NCBI RefSeq assembly: GCF_013359695.1
Contig: NZ_JABFMU010000001.1
Coordinates: 62,001-126,000 of the forward strand
DNA length: 64,000 nt
Direction: 5' to 3'
From: Pseudomonas sp. C2B4
Lineage (GTDB): Bacteria; Pseudomonadota; Gammaproteobacteria; Pseudomonadales; Pseudomonadaceae
Shown: piece after piece, positions 34,706 through 47,817 of the stretch
Layout of the letters: each line of letters opens with the position of its first letter
Position numbering within the stretch: position 1 is the stretch's first letter
Position numbers and translations under genes: made by a program
The notes under the pieces: generated by a model
Database searches by the model: none
The model's input: the letters and a program-made list of their open reading frames with translations, nothing else
What the model was told of the DNA's origin: nothing

Positions 34706-36079
34706 ATGAAAATCATCATCCTTGGTGCGGGGCAGGTCGGCGGTTCGCTGGCGGAACACTTGGCCAGCGAGGCCAACGACATCACGGTGGTCGACACCGA
34801 CGGCGAACGCCTGCGCGATCTCGGCGACCGCCTCGACATTCGCACGGTACAGGGTCGTGGCTCGATACCGAGCGTGCTGCGTCAGGCCGGCGCGGACGAT
34901 GCCGACATGCTGGTCGCCGTGACCAACAGTGACGAGACCAACATGGTGGCCTGCCAGGTCGCCCACACGCTGTTCCACACCCCGACAAAAATCGCCCGGG
35001 TGCGCGAGGCCGGGTACCTGACCCGCACCGAACTGTTCGATAACGAAGCGATCCCGGTGGATGTGCTGATCAGCCCGGAGCAAGTGGTCACCAACTACAT
35101 CAAGCGCCTGATCCAGCATCCGGGCGCGTTGCAGGTGATCGACTTCGCCGAAGGCAAGGCGCAGCTCGTCGCAGTGCGGGCGTATTACGGCGGCCCGCTG
35201 GTGGGTCAGCAACTGCGCCAGTTGCGCGAACACATGCCCAACGTCGAAACCCGCGTCGCGGCGATTTTCCGTCGGGACCGGCCGATCCTGCCTCAAGGCG
35301 ATACGGTGATCGAAGCAGACGATGAAGTGTTTTTCATCGCTGCGAAGGCCAACATTCGTGCGGTCATGAGTGAAATGCGCCGTCTCGACGAGACCTACAA
35401 GCGCATCGTCATCGCCGGCGGCGGACAGATCGGCGAACGACTGGCCGAGGCCATCGAAAGCCGCTACCAGGTCAAGATCATCGAGATGAACCCGGCGCGC
35501 TGCCGTCATCTCTCGGACACCCTCGACAGCACCGTGGTGTTGCAGGGCAGTGCCTCGGACCGCGATCTGCTGCTGGAAGAGAACATCGCCGACGCCGATA
35601 TCTTCCTGGCCCTGACCAACGACGACGAGGCCAACATCATGTCGTCGCTGCTGGCCAAACGGCTGGGGGCGAAGAAGGTGATGACCATCATCAACAACCC
35701 GGCCTATGTCGACCTGATCCAGGGTGGCGACATCGACATCGCCATCAGCCCGCAACTGGCAACCATCGGCACCTTGCTGGCTCACGTGCGGCGCGGTGAC
35801 ATCGTCAGCGTGCACTCACTGCGCCGAGGCGCGGCGGAAGCGATCGAGGCCATTGCCCACGGTGATGAAAAATCGAGCAAAGTCATCGGCAAGGCCATCG
35901 AGAACATCGGCCTGCCGCCGGGCACCACCATTGGCGCGATCATTCGCGACGAAGAAGTGATCATCGCCCACGACGACACAGTGATCGCAGCCGGTGACCA
36001 TGTGATTCTGTTCCTTGTGGATAAAAAGCATATTCGTGATGTGGAAAAGCTGTTCCATGTGGGATTGAGCTTTTTCTGA
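34706..36079 (+). CDS. trkA: Trk potassium uptake regulatory protein TrkA
   Basis: 457 residues with two tandem RCK units. The NAD-binding turns are [18 protein letters not shown] (about residues 3-20) and [19 protein letters not shown] (about residue 233 on), each followed by a TrkA-C domain. It sits on the cytosolic face of TrkH/TrkG potassium channels and controls K+ uptake. It follows rsmB by 22 bases. No trkH gene lies here. An exact DnaA box (36016-36024) lies near its 3' end. Confidence 0.96.
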   Translation: MKIIILGAGQVGGSLAEHLASEANDITVVDTDGERLRDLGDRLDIRTVQGRGSIPSVLRQAGADDADMLVAVTNSDETNMVACQVAHTLFHTPTKIARVREAGYLTRTELFDNEAIPVDVLISPEQVVTNYIKRLIQHPGALQVIDFAEGKAQLVAVRAYYGGPLVGQQLRQLREHMPNVETRVAAIFRRDRPILPQGDTVIEADDEVFFIAAKANIRAVMSEMRRLDETYKRIVIAGGGQIGERLAEAIESRYQVKIIEMNPARCRHLSDTLDSTVVLQGSASDRDLLLEENIADADIFLALTNDDEANIMSSLLAKRLGAKKVMTIINNPAYVDLIQGGDIDIAISPQLATIGTLLAHVRRGDIVSVHSLRRGAAEAIEAIAHGDEKSSKVIGKAIENIGLPPGTTIGAIIRDEEVIIAHDDTVIAAGDHVILFLVDKKHIRDVEKLFHVGLSFF

Positions 36080-36110
36080 TCTGGCCTTTGTGCTGACCAG
36101 GCGGGCCTCT

Positions 36111-36201
36111 TCGCGAGCAGGCTCGCTCCCACAGGGGTTCCCGGCTGTACACAAGGTTTGTATTTACTGAAGATCAACTGTGGGAGCGAGCCTGCTCGCG
36201 A
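36111..36201. repeat. REP pair 10 (outward arms, 91 bases)
   Basis: Arm order as in pair 9, spacer 45 bases, sharing ACTGAAGATC with pair 9. It is the repeat pair closest to oriC; none is seen between here and the right edge. Confidence 0.9.
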
Positions 36202-36256
36202 GGCGATCTCACCAAAACAGATCTTTTCCTGACACACCTGTACAAGGAATCCCCCC

Positions 36257-36571
36257 ATGATCGAATCCCTGGAAAAAATGCTCGCCAAGGGTGTGGATAA
36301 CTCATTGCTACGCTTCGGCCTGGGCAAGGGTTATCTGGATTTGGGGGAGAACGCCAAGGCCGTGGAGCATTTTCAGCGTTGCGTTGAGATCGATCCGAAA
36401 TATTCGGCGGCCTGGAAACTACTGGGCAAGGCGCATCTGGCGCTGGCGGATTACGCGGCTGCGCGCCAGGTTTGGGAGAAAGGGATCGAAGCGGCCCAAA
36501 ATCACGGCGATAAACAGGCCGAGAAGGAAATGACAGTCTTCCTGAAGAAACTCGACCGCCAGGCGCACTGA
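36257..36571 (+). CDS. Small TPR-repeat protein
   Basis: 104 residues. At least two tetratricopeptide repeats are readable: NSLLRFGLGKGYLDLGENAKAVEHFQRCVEIDPKY and SAAWKLLGKAHLALADYAAARQVWEKGIEAAQNHGD. No signal peptide, so probably a cytosolic scaffold for protein contacts. It is conserved in this position in pseudomonads as far as I recall; the partner is unknown. It ends exactly where the convergent PilZ gene ends. An exact DnaA box (36292-36300) lies in the coding sequence. Confidence 0.88.
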   Translation: MIESLEKMLAKGVDNSLLRFGLGKGYLDLGENAKAVEHFQRCVEIDPKYSAAWKLLGKAHLALADYAAARQVWEKGIEAAQNHGDKQAEKEMTVFLKKLDRQAH

Positions 36572-36811
36572 TCAGAGGTAACGCAGGCCAATGCCTTCGG
36601 CGTCCACCTGCACCACTTCCATGCGCACCCGTGGCGCACCTGTGGGTAAGTCCTGGACCTGCCCGTAAACCACCGCGCCTCTGGGCAGCCTCGACAATGC
36701 CGGATGCTTGACGTAGACGCCTGTGGTCGACAGATTGCGCGTCTGACCCAGGCATTCGCCAACGCTTTCGTGAGTGATCTTGATGCGAAATGACTTACGG
36801 TGTTCGGACAT
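36572..36811 (-). CDS. PilZ-domain protein (c-di-GMP receptor type)
   Basis: 79 residues, a minimal PilZ domain. Both c-di-GMP-binding motifs are intact: RKSFR (residues 5-9, RxxxR) and NLSTTG (26-31, N/DxSxxG). It should bind c-di-GMP and pass the signal to an unknown partner, because there is no second domain. It lies next to an LpxL-type gene, separated by a short gap with two exact DnaA boxes. Confidence 0.9.
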   Translation of the reverse strand: MSEHRKSFRIKITHESVGECLGQTRNLSTTGVYVKHPALSRLPRGAVVYGQVQDLPTGAPRVRMEVVQVDAEGIGLRYL

Positions 36812-36883
36812 CTGCGGCGCCCTTGAATGAACAGTTGTGGATAACCCCGATCTCCAGTTTATCCACAGATCATGCCAACCGAC

Positions 36884-37771
36884 TCAATACCAGCGTTCTT
36901 CGCCGGGCGGGCGCTTCTTGAAGCGCTTCATGCTCCACATGTACTGGCTCGGATACGCTCGCACATAGCGCTCGACGACCTGACTCATGGCCGCGCAGGA
37001 CGTGGCGGTATCGGTGCTGTACATGGCCTCGGGCGCGGCTTCCAGGATGACCTTGTAGCCCGAACCGTCTTCCAGCCGCAGTGCATGCAGGAACACACCG
37101 ACCGCTTTGCCACCGGCGAGCATGTTCGGCACGAATTTGCTGGTCAGCGCCTGCGTGGCGAAAAACGGCACGAATATCCCGGCGGACTCGGCCGGTTCCG
37201 GGTCGGCGGGAATGCCCACCGCACCACCTTTGCGCACTTCCTTGATGACGCTGAGGATGCCTTCCTTGGTTGACGCAGCCACTTTGTTGCCCAGTTGCAC
37301 CCGCTGCTTTTGCAGCAGTTCATCCACCGCCTTCAATTTTGGCGGACGGTAGAAAATGATCGGTTTGCACTGGCTGCAATAGAAGTGGTTAAGCACTTCC
37401 CAGTTGCCCAGGTGACTGGTGATGCCCACGACGCCTTTTCCGGAGGCGAGCGCGTCTTTCAACACATCGAGGCCTTCGACTTCGCGCACCAGGTCGATGG
37501 ATCGCTGGGCCGGCCAGATCCAGGCGCAGGCGCTTTCCGTCAGGGACTTGCCGATATCTTTCAGGCTCTGGCCCACCAGGCGCTCGCGATCGGCGGGGTC
37601 CATGTCCGGGAAGCACTTGGACAGATTGATCCGCACCACGTCGCGGGACCGGTTGGGGGTTTTCCACATCACCCAGCCAATCGCCGAGCCAACGGCCTGC
37701 ACTGCCCACCAAGGGAGCAGGGCAAACAGCCGCAGAGCGCCTACCAGCAAGGCGCCTTTAAACTTATCCAC
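36884..37771 (-). CDS. Lipid A lauroyl acyltransferase (LpxL/HtrB family)
   Basis: 295 residues. One N-terminal membrane helix, then the acyltransferase motif HLGNWE (H120, E125; the HX4D/E type), followed by IIFYRPPK and GGAVGIPADPEPAESAGIFVPFFATQALTSK. Adds a secondary acyl chain to lipid A at the inner membrane. The GTG start at 37771 (GTGGATAAG) is itself part of an exact DnaA box. Pseudomonads have more than one such gene, so lauroyl specificity is inferred from position next to tag/glyQ. Confidence 0.9.
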   Translation of the reverse strand: MDKFKGALLVGALRLFALLPWWAVQAVGSAIGWVMWKTPNRSRDVVRINLSKCFPDMDPADRERLVGQSLKDIGKSLTESACAWIWPAQRSIDLVREVEGLDVLKDALASGKGVVGITSHLGNWEVLNHFYCSQCKPIIFYRPPKLKAVDELLQKQRVQLGNKVAASTKEGILSVIKEVRKGGAVGIPADPEPAESAGIFVPFFATQALTSKFVPNMLAGGKAVGVFLHALRLEDGSGYKVILEAAPEAMYSTDTATSCAAMSQVVERYVRAYPSQYMWSMKRFKKRPPGEERWY

Positions 37772-37811
37772 AGGTCACTCCTGATCTTGTGCTGTGCGCG
37801 AGGCGGCTATT

Positions 37812-38369
37812 CTAACCGCCGTTCGCCAGCATCGCGTAGCGATCGCAATCCTGCGTGTGGTCCATGACCATGCCCGAGGCCTGCATCAGCGCATAGCAAA
37901 TGGTCGGGCCGACGAAGGTGAAGCCGGCTTTCTTCAAGCCTTTGCTCATCTCCACCGCTTCCGGCGTGATGGCCGGCACTTCGCTGCGATCCTTGAAATG
38001 ATTGATCTTGGGTACCCCCCCGACGAAGGACCATAGAAACGCTACCGGATCCTCCAGCGCCAGCCAGGCCTGGGCATTGCGCCGGGCGGCATTGAGCTTG
38101 AGGCGATTGCGGATGATGCCCGGATCAAGCATTAACTCATCGATTTCCGCATCGCTCATCTGCGCCACGCGTTGCACGTCGAAGCCGTACATCACCTGAC
38201 GATAATGCTCGCGTTTGCGCAGCACCGTGATCCAGGAAAGCCCGGCCTGGAACCCTTCGAGCAAAAGCAACTCGAACAAACCCTGCGCATCGCGTAGCGG
38301 CGTGCCCCACTCCTGATCGTGATAAGCCATGTACAGCGGATCTTCGGAACACCAAAAGCAGCGTGGCAT
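37812..38369 (-). CDS. tag: DNA-3-methyladenine glycosylase I (Tag)
   Basis: 185 residues. Removes 3-methyladenine from alkylated DNA. Family features: [23 protein letters not shown] (zinc-binding Cys and active-site residues), [23 protein letters not shown], and the C-terminal [22 protein letters not shown] with zinc-binding His/Cys residues. Start at ATG 38369; the longer open frame enters the glyQ leader on the other strand. Divergent from glyQ (81 bases). Confidence 0.95.
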   Translation of the reverse strand: MPRCFWCSEDPLYMAYHDQEWGTPLRDAQGLFELLLLEGFQAGLSWITVLRKREHYRQVMYGFDVQRVAQMSDAEIDELMLDPGIIRNRLKLNAARRNAQAWLALEDPVAFLWSFVGGVPKINHFKDRSEVPAITPEAVEMSKGLKKAGFTFVGPTICYALMQASGMVMDHTQDCDRYAMLANGG

Positions 38370-38450
38370 AAGGCTCCAGGGGGCGTGCGCAGCAATGAAT
38401 CGGGTATACTCCCGCTCTTTAAATCGCAGCCCAAGAAACAGGTGAATTTC

Positions 38451-39404
38451 GTGAGCCAGCCTACGCCAGCCGTGCGTACCTTCCAAGACTTGATCCTCGC
38501 GCTCCAGCAATACTGGGCCGAGCAAGGTTGTGTGGTACTTCAGCCCTACGATATGGAAGTAGGCGCCGGCACTTTCCACACTGCAACATTCCTGCGCGCC
38601 ATTGGCCCGGAAACCTGGAACGCCGCCTACGTGCAGCCAAGCCGTCGCCCGACTGACGGCCGCTACGGCGAAAACCCGAACCGTCTGCAGCACTACTATC
38701 AGTTCCAGGTTGTCCTGAAACCGAACCCGGACAATTTCCAGGAGCTGTACCTGGGCTCGCTCAAGCACGTGGGCCTGGACCCACTGGTGCATGACATTCG
38801 CTTCGTCGAAGACAACTGGGAATCGCCGACCCTCGGCGCCTGGGGTCTTGGCTGGGAAGTCTGGCTCAACGGCATGGAAGTGACGCAGTTCACTTACTTC
38901 CAGCAAGCGGGCGGTATCGAATGCTACCCGGTCACTGGCGAGATCACTTACGGTCTGGAACGCCTGGCCATGTACCTGCAAGGCGTGGATTCGGTCTACG
39001 ACCTGGTCTGGGCTGACGGTCCGTTCGGCAAGGTGACCTACGGCGATGTGTTCCACCAGAACGAAGTGGAGCAGTCGACCTACAACTTCGAGCACGCCAA
39101 CGTCGAGAAGCTGTTCGAACTGTTCGATTTCTACGAAAGCGAAGCCAAGCGTCTGATCGAACTCGACCAGCCGCTGCCGTTGCCGAGCTACGAAATGGTG
39201 TTGAAGGCTTCCCATACCTTCAACCTGCTGGATGCACGCCGGGCGATTTCCGTGACCGCGCGTCAGCAATACATTCTGCGTGTTCGCACCCTGGCGCGTT
39301 CCGTTGCGCAAGCCTACCTGCTGGCTCGCGCCAAGCTGGGCTTCCCGATGGCGACCCCGGACCTGCGTGACGAAGTACTGGCCAAGCTGGAGGCTGCACA
39401 ATGA
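38451..39404 (+). CDS. glyQ: Glycyl-tRNA synthetase alpha subunit
   Basis: 317 residues. Class II synthetase catalytic subunit: [77 protein letters not shown], and [24 protein letters not shown]. Works as an alpha2beta2 enzyme with GlyS. The likely start is GTG 38451; the open frame further upstream does not resemble the family. It is coupled to glyS by a four-base overlap. Confidence 0.96.
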   Translation: MSQPTPAVRTFQDLILALQQYWAEQGCVVLQPYDMEVGAGTFHTATFLRAIGPETWNAAYVQPSRRPTDGRYGENPNRLQHYYQFQVVLKPNPDNFQELYLGSLKHVGLDPLVHDIRFVEDNWESPTLGAWGLGWEVWLNGMEVTQFTYFQQAGGIECYPVTGEITYGLERLAMYLQGVDSVYDLVWADGPFGKVTYGDVFHQNEVEQSTYNFEHANVEKLFELFDFYESEAKRLIELDQPLPLPSYEMVLKASHTFNLLDARRAISVTARQQYILRVRTLARSVAQAYLLARAKLGFPMATPDLRDEVLAKLEAAQ

Positions 39405-41455
39405 GTGCTCTGGATTTTCTGGTTGAACTGGGCACTGAAGAACTGCCACCCAAGGCCCTGAACACCCTGGCCGAGGCGTTTCTTGCCGGTATCGACAAGG
39501 GCCTGCAAGCCGCCGGCCTGAACTACGAAACCAAAACCGTTTACGCGGCGCCACGTCGTCTGGCCGTGCTGATCACCTCGCTGGCCACCCAGCAACCGGA
39601 TCGCAGCATCAACCTCGACGGTCCGCCACGTCAGGCTGCGTTCGATGCCGAAGGCAATCCGACTCAAGCGGCACTGGGCTTTGCCAAGAAATGCGGCGTC
39701 GACCTGAGCGAAATCGATCAGAGCGGCCCGAAACTGCGCTACAGCCAGAGCATTGCCGGCAAGCCGACCGCGAGCCTGCTGCCGACCATCGTCGAAGATT
39801 CCCTGAACGACCTGCCGATTCCAAAGCGCATGCGCTGGGGTGCGCGCAAGGAAGAATTCGTTCGTCCGACTCAATGGCTGGTGATGCTGCTCGGTGACCA
39901 GGTCATCGACTGCACCATCCTCGCCCAGAAGGCCGGCCGTGATTCCCGTGGCCACCGCTTCCACCACCCGGAAAGCGTGCGTATCGGTTCGCCGTCCAGC
40001 TACCTGGCCGACCTGCGTGCCGCTTACGTATTGGCCGATGCCAACGAGCGTCGCGAGATCATCAGCAAGCGCACCGAAGAACTGGCGACCCGCCAGGAAG
40101 GCACCGCGATCGTGCCGCCGGACCTGCTCGACGAAGTGACCGCACTGGTCGAGTGGCCAGTACCGCTGGTGTGCTCGTTCGAAGAACGCTTCCTCGATGT
40201 ACCGCAAGAAGCCCTGATCACCACCATGCAGGACAACCAGAAGTACTTCTGCCTGCTGGATGTCGACGGCAAGTTGCTGCCACGCTTCATTACCGTGGCC
40301 AACATCGAGAGCAAGGATCCGCAGCAGATCATCGCCGGTAACGAGAAAGTGGTTCGCCCACGCCTGACCGACGCCGAGTTCTTCTTCAAGCAAGACAAGA
40401 AGCAGAAACTCGAAGATTTCAACCAGCGCCTGCAAAACGTTGTGTTCCAGGAAAAACTCGGCAGCGTCTACGACAAGGCCGAACGTGTTTCCAAACTGGC
40501 CGCCTACATTGCCGCGCGAATTGGCGGTAACGCCTCCTGGGCTGCTCGTGCAGGTTTGCTGTCCAAGTGCGACCTGGCGACCGAGATGGTCGGCGAATTC
40601 CCGGAAATGCAAGGTGTCGCCGGCTACTACTACGCCCTCAACGATGGCGAGCCGGAAGATGTTGCACTGGCGCTGAACGAGCAGTACATGCCGCGCGGTG
40701 CTGGCGCTGAACTGCCATCCACCCTAACCGGTGCGGCCGTGGCCATCGCCGACAAGCTCGACACCCTGGTCGGCATTTTCGGTATCGGTATGCTGCCAAC
40801 CGGCAGTAAAGACCCGTATGCCCTGCGCCGTGCGGCACTCGGCGTGCTGCGCATCCTGATCGAGAAGCAACTGGATCTGGACCTGAACGACGCCGTGGCC
40901 TTCGCCGTGAATGCGTTCGGCGCCAAGGTCAAGGCAGCCGGTCTGAACGACGCGGTGCTGGAGTTCATCTTCGACCGTCTGCGTGCGCGCTACGAAGACG
41001 AAGGCGTTGACGTCGCGACCTACCTGTCGGTCCGCGCCTTGAAGCCGGGTTCTGCCCTGGACTTCGACCAGCGCGTACAAGCGGTGGAAGCGTTCCGCCA
41101 ATTGCCGGAAGCCGCGGCACTGGCTGCGGTGAACAAGCGTGTATCGAATCTGCTGAGCAAGGTCGAAGGTTCCGTGCCGACCGTCGTGGAAGCCAAGTAC
41201 TTCGACAACGCCAACGAGTTCTCCCTGTACTCGGCGATCCAGCAGGCAGACCAGGCTGTTCAGCCTATGGCTGCTGCACGTCAGTACAGCGAATCCCTGG
41301 CACGCCTGGCTGCACTGCGTGAGCCTGTGGATGCGTTCTTCGAAGCGGTGATGGTCAACGCTGAAGACGCCAAGGTCCGTGCCAACCGCTATGCGCTGCT
41401 GGCGCGTCTGCGTGGCTTGTTCCTCGGCGTTGCCGATATTTCGTTGTTGGGGTAA
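39401..41455 (+). CDS. glyS: Glycyl-tRNA synthetase beta subunit
   Basis: 684 residues. Starts [20 protein letters not shown], as in GlyS of gammaproteobacteria, with [39 protein letters not shown] and [33 protein letters not shown] (HD-like and tRNA-binding regions), and an anticodon-binding C-terminus. It carries tRNA-binding functions of the alpha2beta2 enzyme. ATG overlaps the glyQ stop by four bases; gmhB follows after 6 bases. Confidence 0.97.
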   Translation: MSALDFLVELGTEELPPKALNTLAEAFLAGIDKGLQAAGLNYETKTVYAAPRRLAVLITSLATQQPDRSINLDGPPRQAAFDAEGNPTQAALGFAKKCGVDLSEIDQSGPKLRYSQSIAGKPTASLLPTIVEDSLNDLPIPKRMRWGARKEEFVRPTQWLVMLLGDQVIDCTILAQKAGRDSRGHRFHHPESVRIGSPSSYLADLRAAYVLADANERREIISKRTEELATRQEGTAIVPPDLLDEVTALVEWPVPLVCSFEERFLDVPQEALITTMQDNQKYFCLLDVDGKLLPRFITVANIESKDPQQIIAGNEKVVRPRLTDAEFFFKQDKKQKLEDFNQRLQNVVFQEKLGSVYDKAERVSKLAAYIAARIGGNASWAARAGLLSKCDLATEMVGEFPEMQGVAGYYYALNDGEPEDVALALNEQYMPRGAGAELPSTLTGAAVAIADKLDTLVGIFGIGMLPTGSKDPYALRRAALGVLRILIEKQLDLDLNDAVAFAVNAFGAKVKAAGLNDAVLEFIFDRLRARYEDEGVDVATYLSVRALKPGSALDFDQRVQAVEAFRQLPEAAALAAVNKRVSNLLSKVEGSVPTVVEAKYFDNANEFSLYSAIQQADQAVQPMAAARQYSESLARLAALREPVDAFFEAVMVNAEDAKVRANRYALLARLRGLFLGVADISLLG

Positions 41456-41461
41456 TTCTGT

Positions 41462-41995
41462 TTGAAACTGCTGATTCTCGATCGGGACGGGGTGATCAAT
41501 TACGACTCCGACGCTTACATCAAGTCGGTGGAGGAGTGGATTCCACTTCCCGGTTCGATCGAAGCCATCGCGCAGTTGAGCAAGGCCGGCTGGACAGTAG
41601 CGGTCGCTACCAACCAGTCGGGCATCGCTCGCGGCTATTACGACATCGCCACCCTGGACGCCATGCACGAGCGCTTGCGCTCGCTGGTGGCGCAGCAGGG
41701 TGGTGAAGTCGGGCTGATCGTCTACTGCCCGCACGGGCCGGACGACGGCTGCGATTGCCGCAAGCCAAAACCCGGGATGTTGAAAAGCATCGCCGCACAT
41801 TACAACATATCGCTGACTGATCTATGGTTTGTCGGCGATAGTCTCGGTGACCTGGAAGCCGCCAAAGCCGTCGATTCTCAGCCAGTTTTAGTTAAGACCG
41901 GGAAAGGCGAAAAGACTTTGGGCAAGACCCTACCGGTAGGCACTTTGATTTTCGACGATCTGGCGGCGATTGCCGCAGAACTTATCCACAATTAG
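41462..41995 (+). CDS. gmhB: D-glycero-beta-D-manno-heptose 1,7-bisphosphate 7-phosphatase
   Basis: 177 residues. HAD phosphatase with LDRDGVI (D7 nucleophile, D9 acid/base), ATNQSGIARGYYD, the zinc-binding loop CPHGPDDGCDCRKPKP, and the metal-binding FVGDSLGDLEAAKAV. Acts in ADP-heptose synthesis for the LPS core. The start codon is TTG at 41462, 6 bases after glyS, with GGGG upstream; no ATG is available near the family start. An exact DnaA box lies at its 3' end (41982-41990). Confidence 0.94.
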   Translation: MKLLILDRDGVINYDSDAYIKSVEEWIPLPGSIEAIAQLSKAGWTVAVATNQSGIARGYYDIATLDAMHERLRSLVAQQGGEVGLIVYCPHGPDDGCDCRKPKPGMLKSIAAHYNISLTDLWFVGDSLGDLEAAKAVDSQPVLVKTGKGEKTLGKTLPVGTLIFDDLAAIAAELIHN

Positions 41996-42061
41996 AGCGC
42001 TTTCGACAGTTCGGGAGTGCGCTTGAACAGTCGGGCAGTGCCCGTAACGGTAAACGTCGCC

Positions 42062-42841
42062 ATGTCGATACTGCAGGCCATCAGAACCTTCCTCTTTTAC
42101 CTGCTGCTGGGCACCAGCTCCTTGCTGTGGTGCAGCCTGAGCTTTTTTATCGCGCCCTTTCTGCCGTTCAAGGCGCGTTATCGCTTCATCAACGTGTACT
42201 GGTGCCGCTGCGCCTTGTGGTTGAGCAAGGTGTTCCTCGGTATCCGTTATGAAGTGAAGGGAGCCGAGAACGTGCCTGACCGGCCCTGCGTGATTGTCTC
42301 GAATCACCAGAGCACGTGGGAGACGTTTTTTCTTTCCGCCTACTTCTCACCACTGAGCCAGGTGCTCAAGCGCGAGCTGCTGTACGTTCCATTCTTTGGA
42401 TGGGCCATGGCCATGCTGCGACCAATCGCCATTGATCGTGACAACCCGAAAGCCGCACTCAAGCAAGTCGCGTCAAAGGGCGACGAACTGCTCAAGGATA
42501 ATGTCTGGGTACTGATTTTCCCTGAAGGCACCCGCGTTCCTTACGGTACCATTGGCAAATTCTCCCGCAGCGGGTCGGCGCTGGCGGTCAATGCCGAGCT
42601 ACCGGTACTGCCGATTGCGCATAACGCTGGCAAGTTCTGGCCAAAGTTGGGTTGGGCCAAGAAACAGGGCGTGATTACCGTGATCATCGGCGCACCGATG
42701 TATGCCGAAGGTAGCGGTCCTCGCGCCATTGCTGATTTGAACGATCGGGTACAGGCCTGGAACGAGCAGATGCAGCGGGAAATGGGCTCGCTGCCGCCGG
42801 CTCCGCAAGCTCCGGTTTCCAACGATCAGGCAGTTGTCTGA
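42062..42841 (+). CDS. 1-acyl-sn-glycerol-3-phosphate acyltransferase (PlsC family)
   Basis: 259 residues. One or two N-terminal membrane helices, the catalytic NHQSTWE (H82, E87), then FPEGTRVPYG as the phosphate-binding motif. Makes phosphatidic acid from lysophosphatidic acid at the inner membrane. P. aeruginosa has a similar gene at this position, but it is not the only PlsC of the genus. Start at ATG 42062 matches family length; a GTG at 42017 is open but adds an unlikely tail. Last gene of the rightward glyQ-glyS-gmhB run; a strong terminator lies downstream. Confidence 0.92.
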   Translation: MSILQAIRTFLFYLLLGTSSLLWCSLSFFIAPFLPFKARYRFINVYWCRCALWLSKVFLGIRYEVKGAENVPDRPCVIVSNHQSTWETFFLSAYFSPLSQVLKRELLYVPFFGWAMAMLRPIAIDRDNPKAALKQVASKGDELLKDNVWVLIFPEGTRVPYGTIGKFSRSGSALAVNAELPVLPIAHNAGKFWPKLGWAKKQGVITVIIGAPMYAEGSGPRAIADLNDRVQAWNEQMQREMGSLPPAPQAPVSNDQAVV

Positions 42842-42970
42842 GATTTTGTGGATAACCTGTGTACTGTTTTCGTGAAAACCGTCAATCTCAATTCATAACT
42901 ATATGATTTATATACATATTTCTTAAACAGATAAAACACCGAAAAGCGTGCATAAGTTTTTTTCGGACGC

Positions 42971-43001
42971 AAAAAAACCGGCTGATATAGCCGGTTTTTT
43001 T
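42971..43001 (+). terminator. Intrinsic terminator after the PlsC gene
   Basis: 13-base stem with seven A on the left and seven T on the right (ACCGGCT/AGCCGGT core), loop GATAT. Strong in both directions: it ends the rightward run, and its mirror could back up the gyrB terminator. Confidence 0.9.
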
Positions 43002-43076
43002 ATACCCGCGATTAAGCCATTTCCATCGTCGTACAAAGTGAAGTGCAAGCCGAACTGCGACACTCTGCACACAATA

Positions 43077-43108
43077 AAAAAGGCCAACGCATAAGCGTTG
43101 GCCTTTTT
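43077..43108 (-). terminator. Intrinsic terminator of gyrB
   Basis: 14-base perfect stem (GGCCAACGC/GCGTTGGCC core) around ATAA, with A residues on the left and T residues on the right. It lies 20 bases beyond the gyrB stop, so it most naturally ends the leftward dnaA-dnaN-recF-gyrB transcript. Confidence 0.9.
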
Positions 43109-43127
43109 GTTTGACGGGGAGTCTGAA

Positions 43128-46654
<3,527 letters not shown>

Positions 46655-46674
46655 CTAGCTTCTGCTGAGCATGA

Positions 46675-47778
46675 TTACAGACGCATCGGCATGACAACGT
46701 AGGCCGAGTCGTCATTGTCGGACTCTTGCACCAGCGCACTGCTGTTGGAGTCGGACAGGATCAGGCGCACCTGCTCGGTGGTCATCACGCCCAGTACGTC
46801 CAGCAGGTAGCTCACGTTGAAACCGATTTCCAGCGAGCCACCGTTGTACTCAACGCCTACTTCTTCTTCCGCTTCTTCCTGCTCCGGGTTGTTCGCCTGG
46901 ATTTTCAGCTGACCATTGGCCAGTTGCAAACGGATACCGCGGTACTTCTCGTTGGACAGAATCGCGGTACGGCTGAAGGCTTCACGCAGCGCCTGACGGT
47001 CACCGAGTACCAGCTTGTCACCGCCTTTTGGCAGAACACGCTCGTAATCAGGGAACTTGCCGTCGACCAGTTTCGATGTGAAGGTGAATTCACCTGTGGT
47101 GGCGCGAATGTGGTGCTGACCCAGCACGATGCTGACGTTGCCGTCCGGTTCGGTCAGAAGGCGTGCCAGCTCCAGAATACCCTTACGTGGCACGATGACC
47201 TGATGGCGATCTAGCTGACCGATATCAGCCTGCATCGAGCACATCGCCAGGCGATGGCCGTCGGTGGCCACAGCGCGAATCACGCCGGCCGACACTTCCA
47301 GGAGCATACCGTTGAGGTAATAACGCACATCCTGCTGGGCCATGGCGAAGCTGGTGCGCTCGATCAGGCGGCGCAGTTTGCTTTGCTCGAGGCTGCAGGT
47401 CAGCGAGCCCGGGCCTTCTTCGACCGTCGGGAAGTCATTGGCCGGCAGAGTCGACAGCGTGAAGCGGCTACGACCGGCCTTCACCACCAGTTTCTGCTCG
47501 TCAACCTTGATGTCGATCAACGCATCGTTCGGCAAACTTTTGCAGATATCCATCAGCTTACGCGCAGGCACGGTGATGGAACCTGGTTCGGCAGGCTCTT
47601 CAAGTTGAACACGACCGACCAGTTCGACTTCCAGGTCGGTACCGGTCAGCGACAGTTGCTGGCCTTCGACAACCAGCAGCACGTTGGAAAGCACCGGCAA
47701 GGTCTGTCGGCGCTCGACGACGCCTGCGACCAGTTGCAGGGGTTTCAACAGGGCTTCGCGTTGAATGGTGAAATGCAT
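46675..47778 (-). CDS. dnaN: DNA polymerase III beta sliding clamp DnaN
   Basis: 367 residues, three similar clamp domains. Start MHFTIQREALLKPLQLVAGVVERRQTLPVLSNVLL, with SFAMAQQDVRYYLNGMLLEV and the C-terminal VMPMRL, as in pseudomonad DnaN. Forms the ring holding polymerases on DNA. It follows dnaA by 39 bases and precedes recF by 20. Confidence 0.98.
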   Translation of the reverse strand: MHFTIQREALLKPLQLVAGVVERRQTLPVLSNVLLVVEGQQLSLTGTDLEVELVGRVQLEEPAEPGSITVPARKLMDICKSLPNDALIDIKVDEQKLVVKAGRSRFTLSTLPANDFPTVEEGPGSLTCSLEQSKLRRLIERTSFAMAQQDVRYYLNGMLLEVSAGVIRAVATDGHRLAMCSMQADIGQLDRHQVIVPRKGILELARLLTEPDGNVSIVLGQHHIRATTGEFTFTSKLVDGKFPDYERVLPKGGDKLVLGDRQALREAFSRTAILSNEKYRGIRLQLANGQLKIQANNPEQEEAEEEVGVEYNGGSLEIGFNVSYLLDVLGVMTTEQVRLILSDSNSSALVQESDNDDSAYVVMPMRL

Positions 47779-47817
47779 GGTCTAGTCCCTTGCCTTAATT
47801 AGCTGCGCTGGTGTTCA

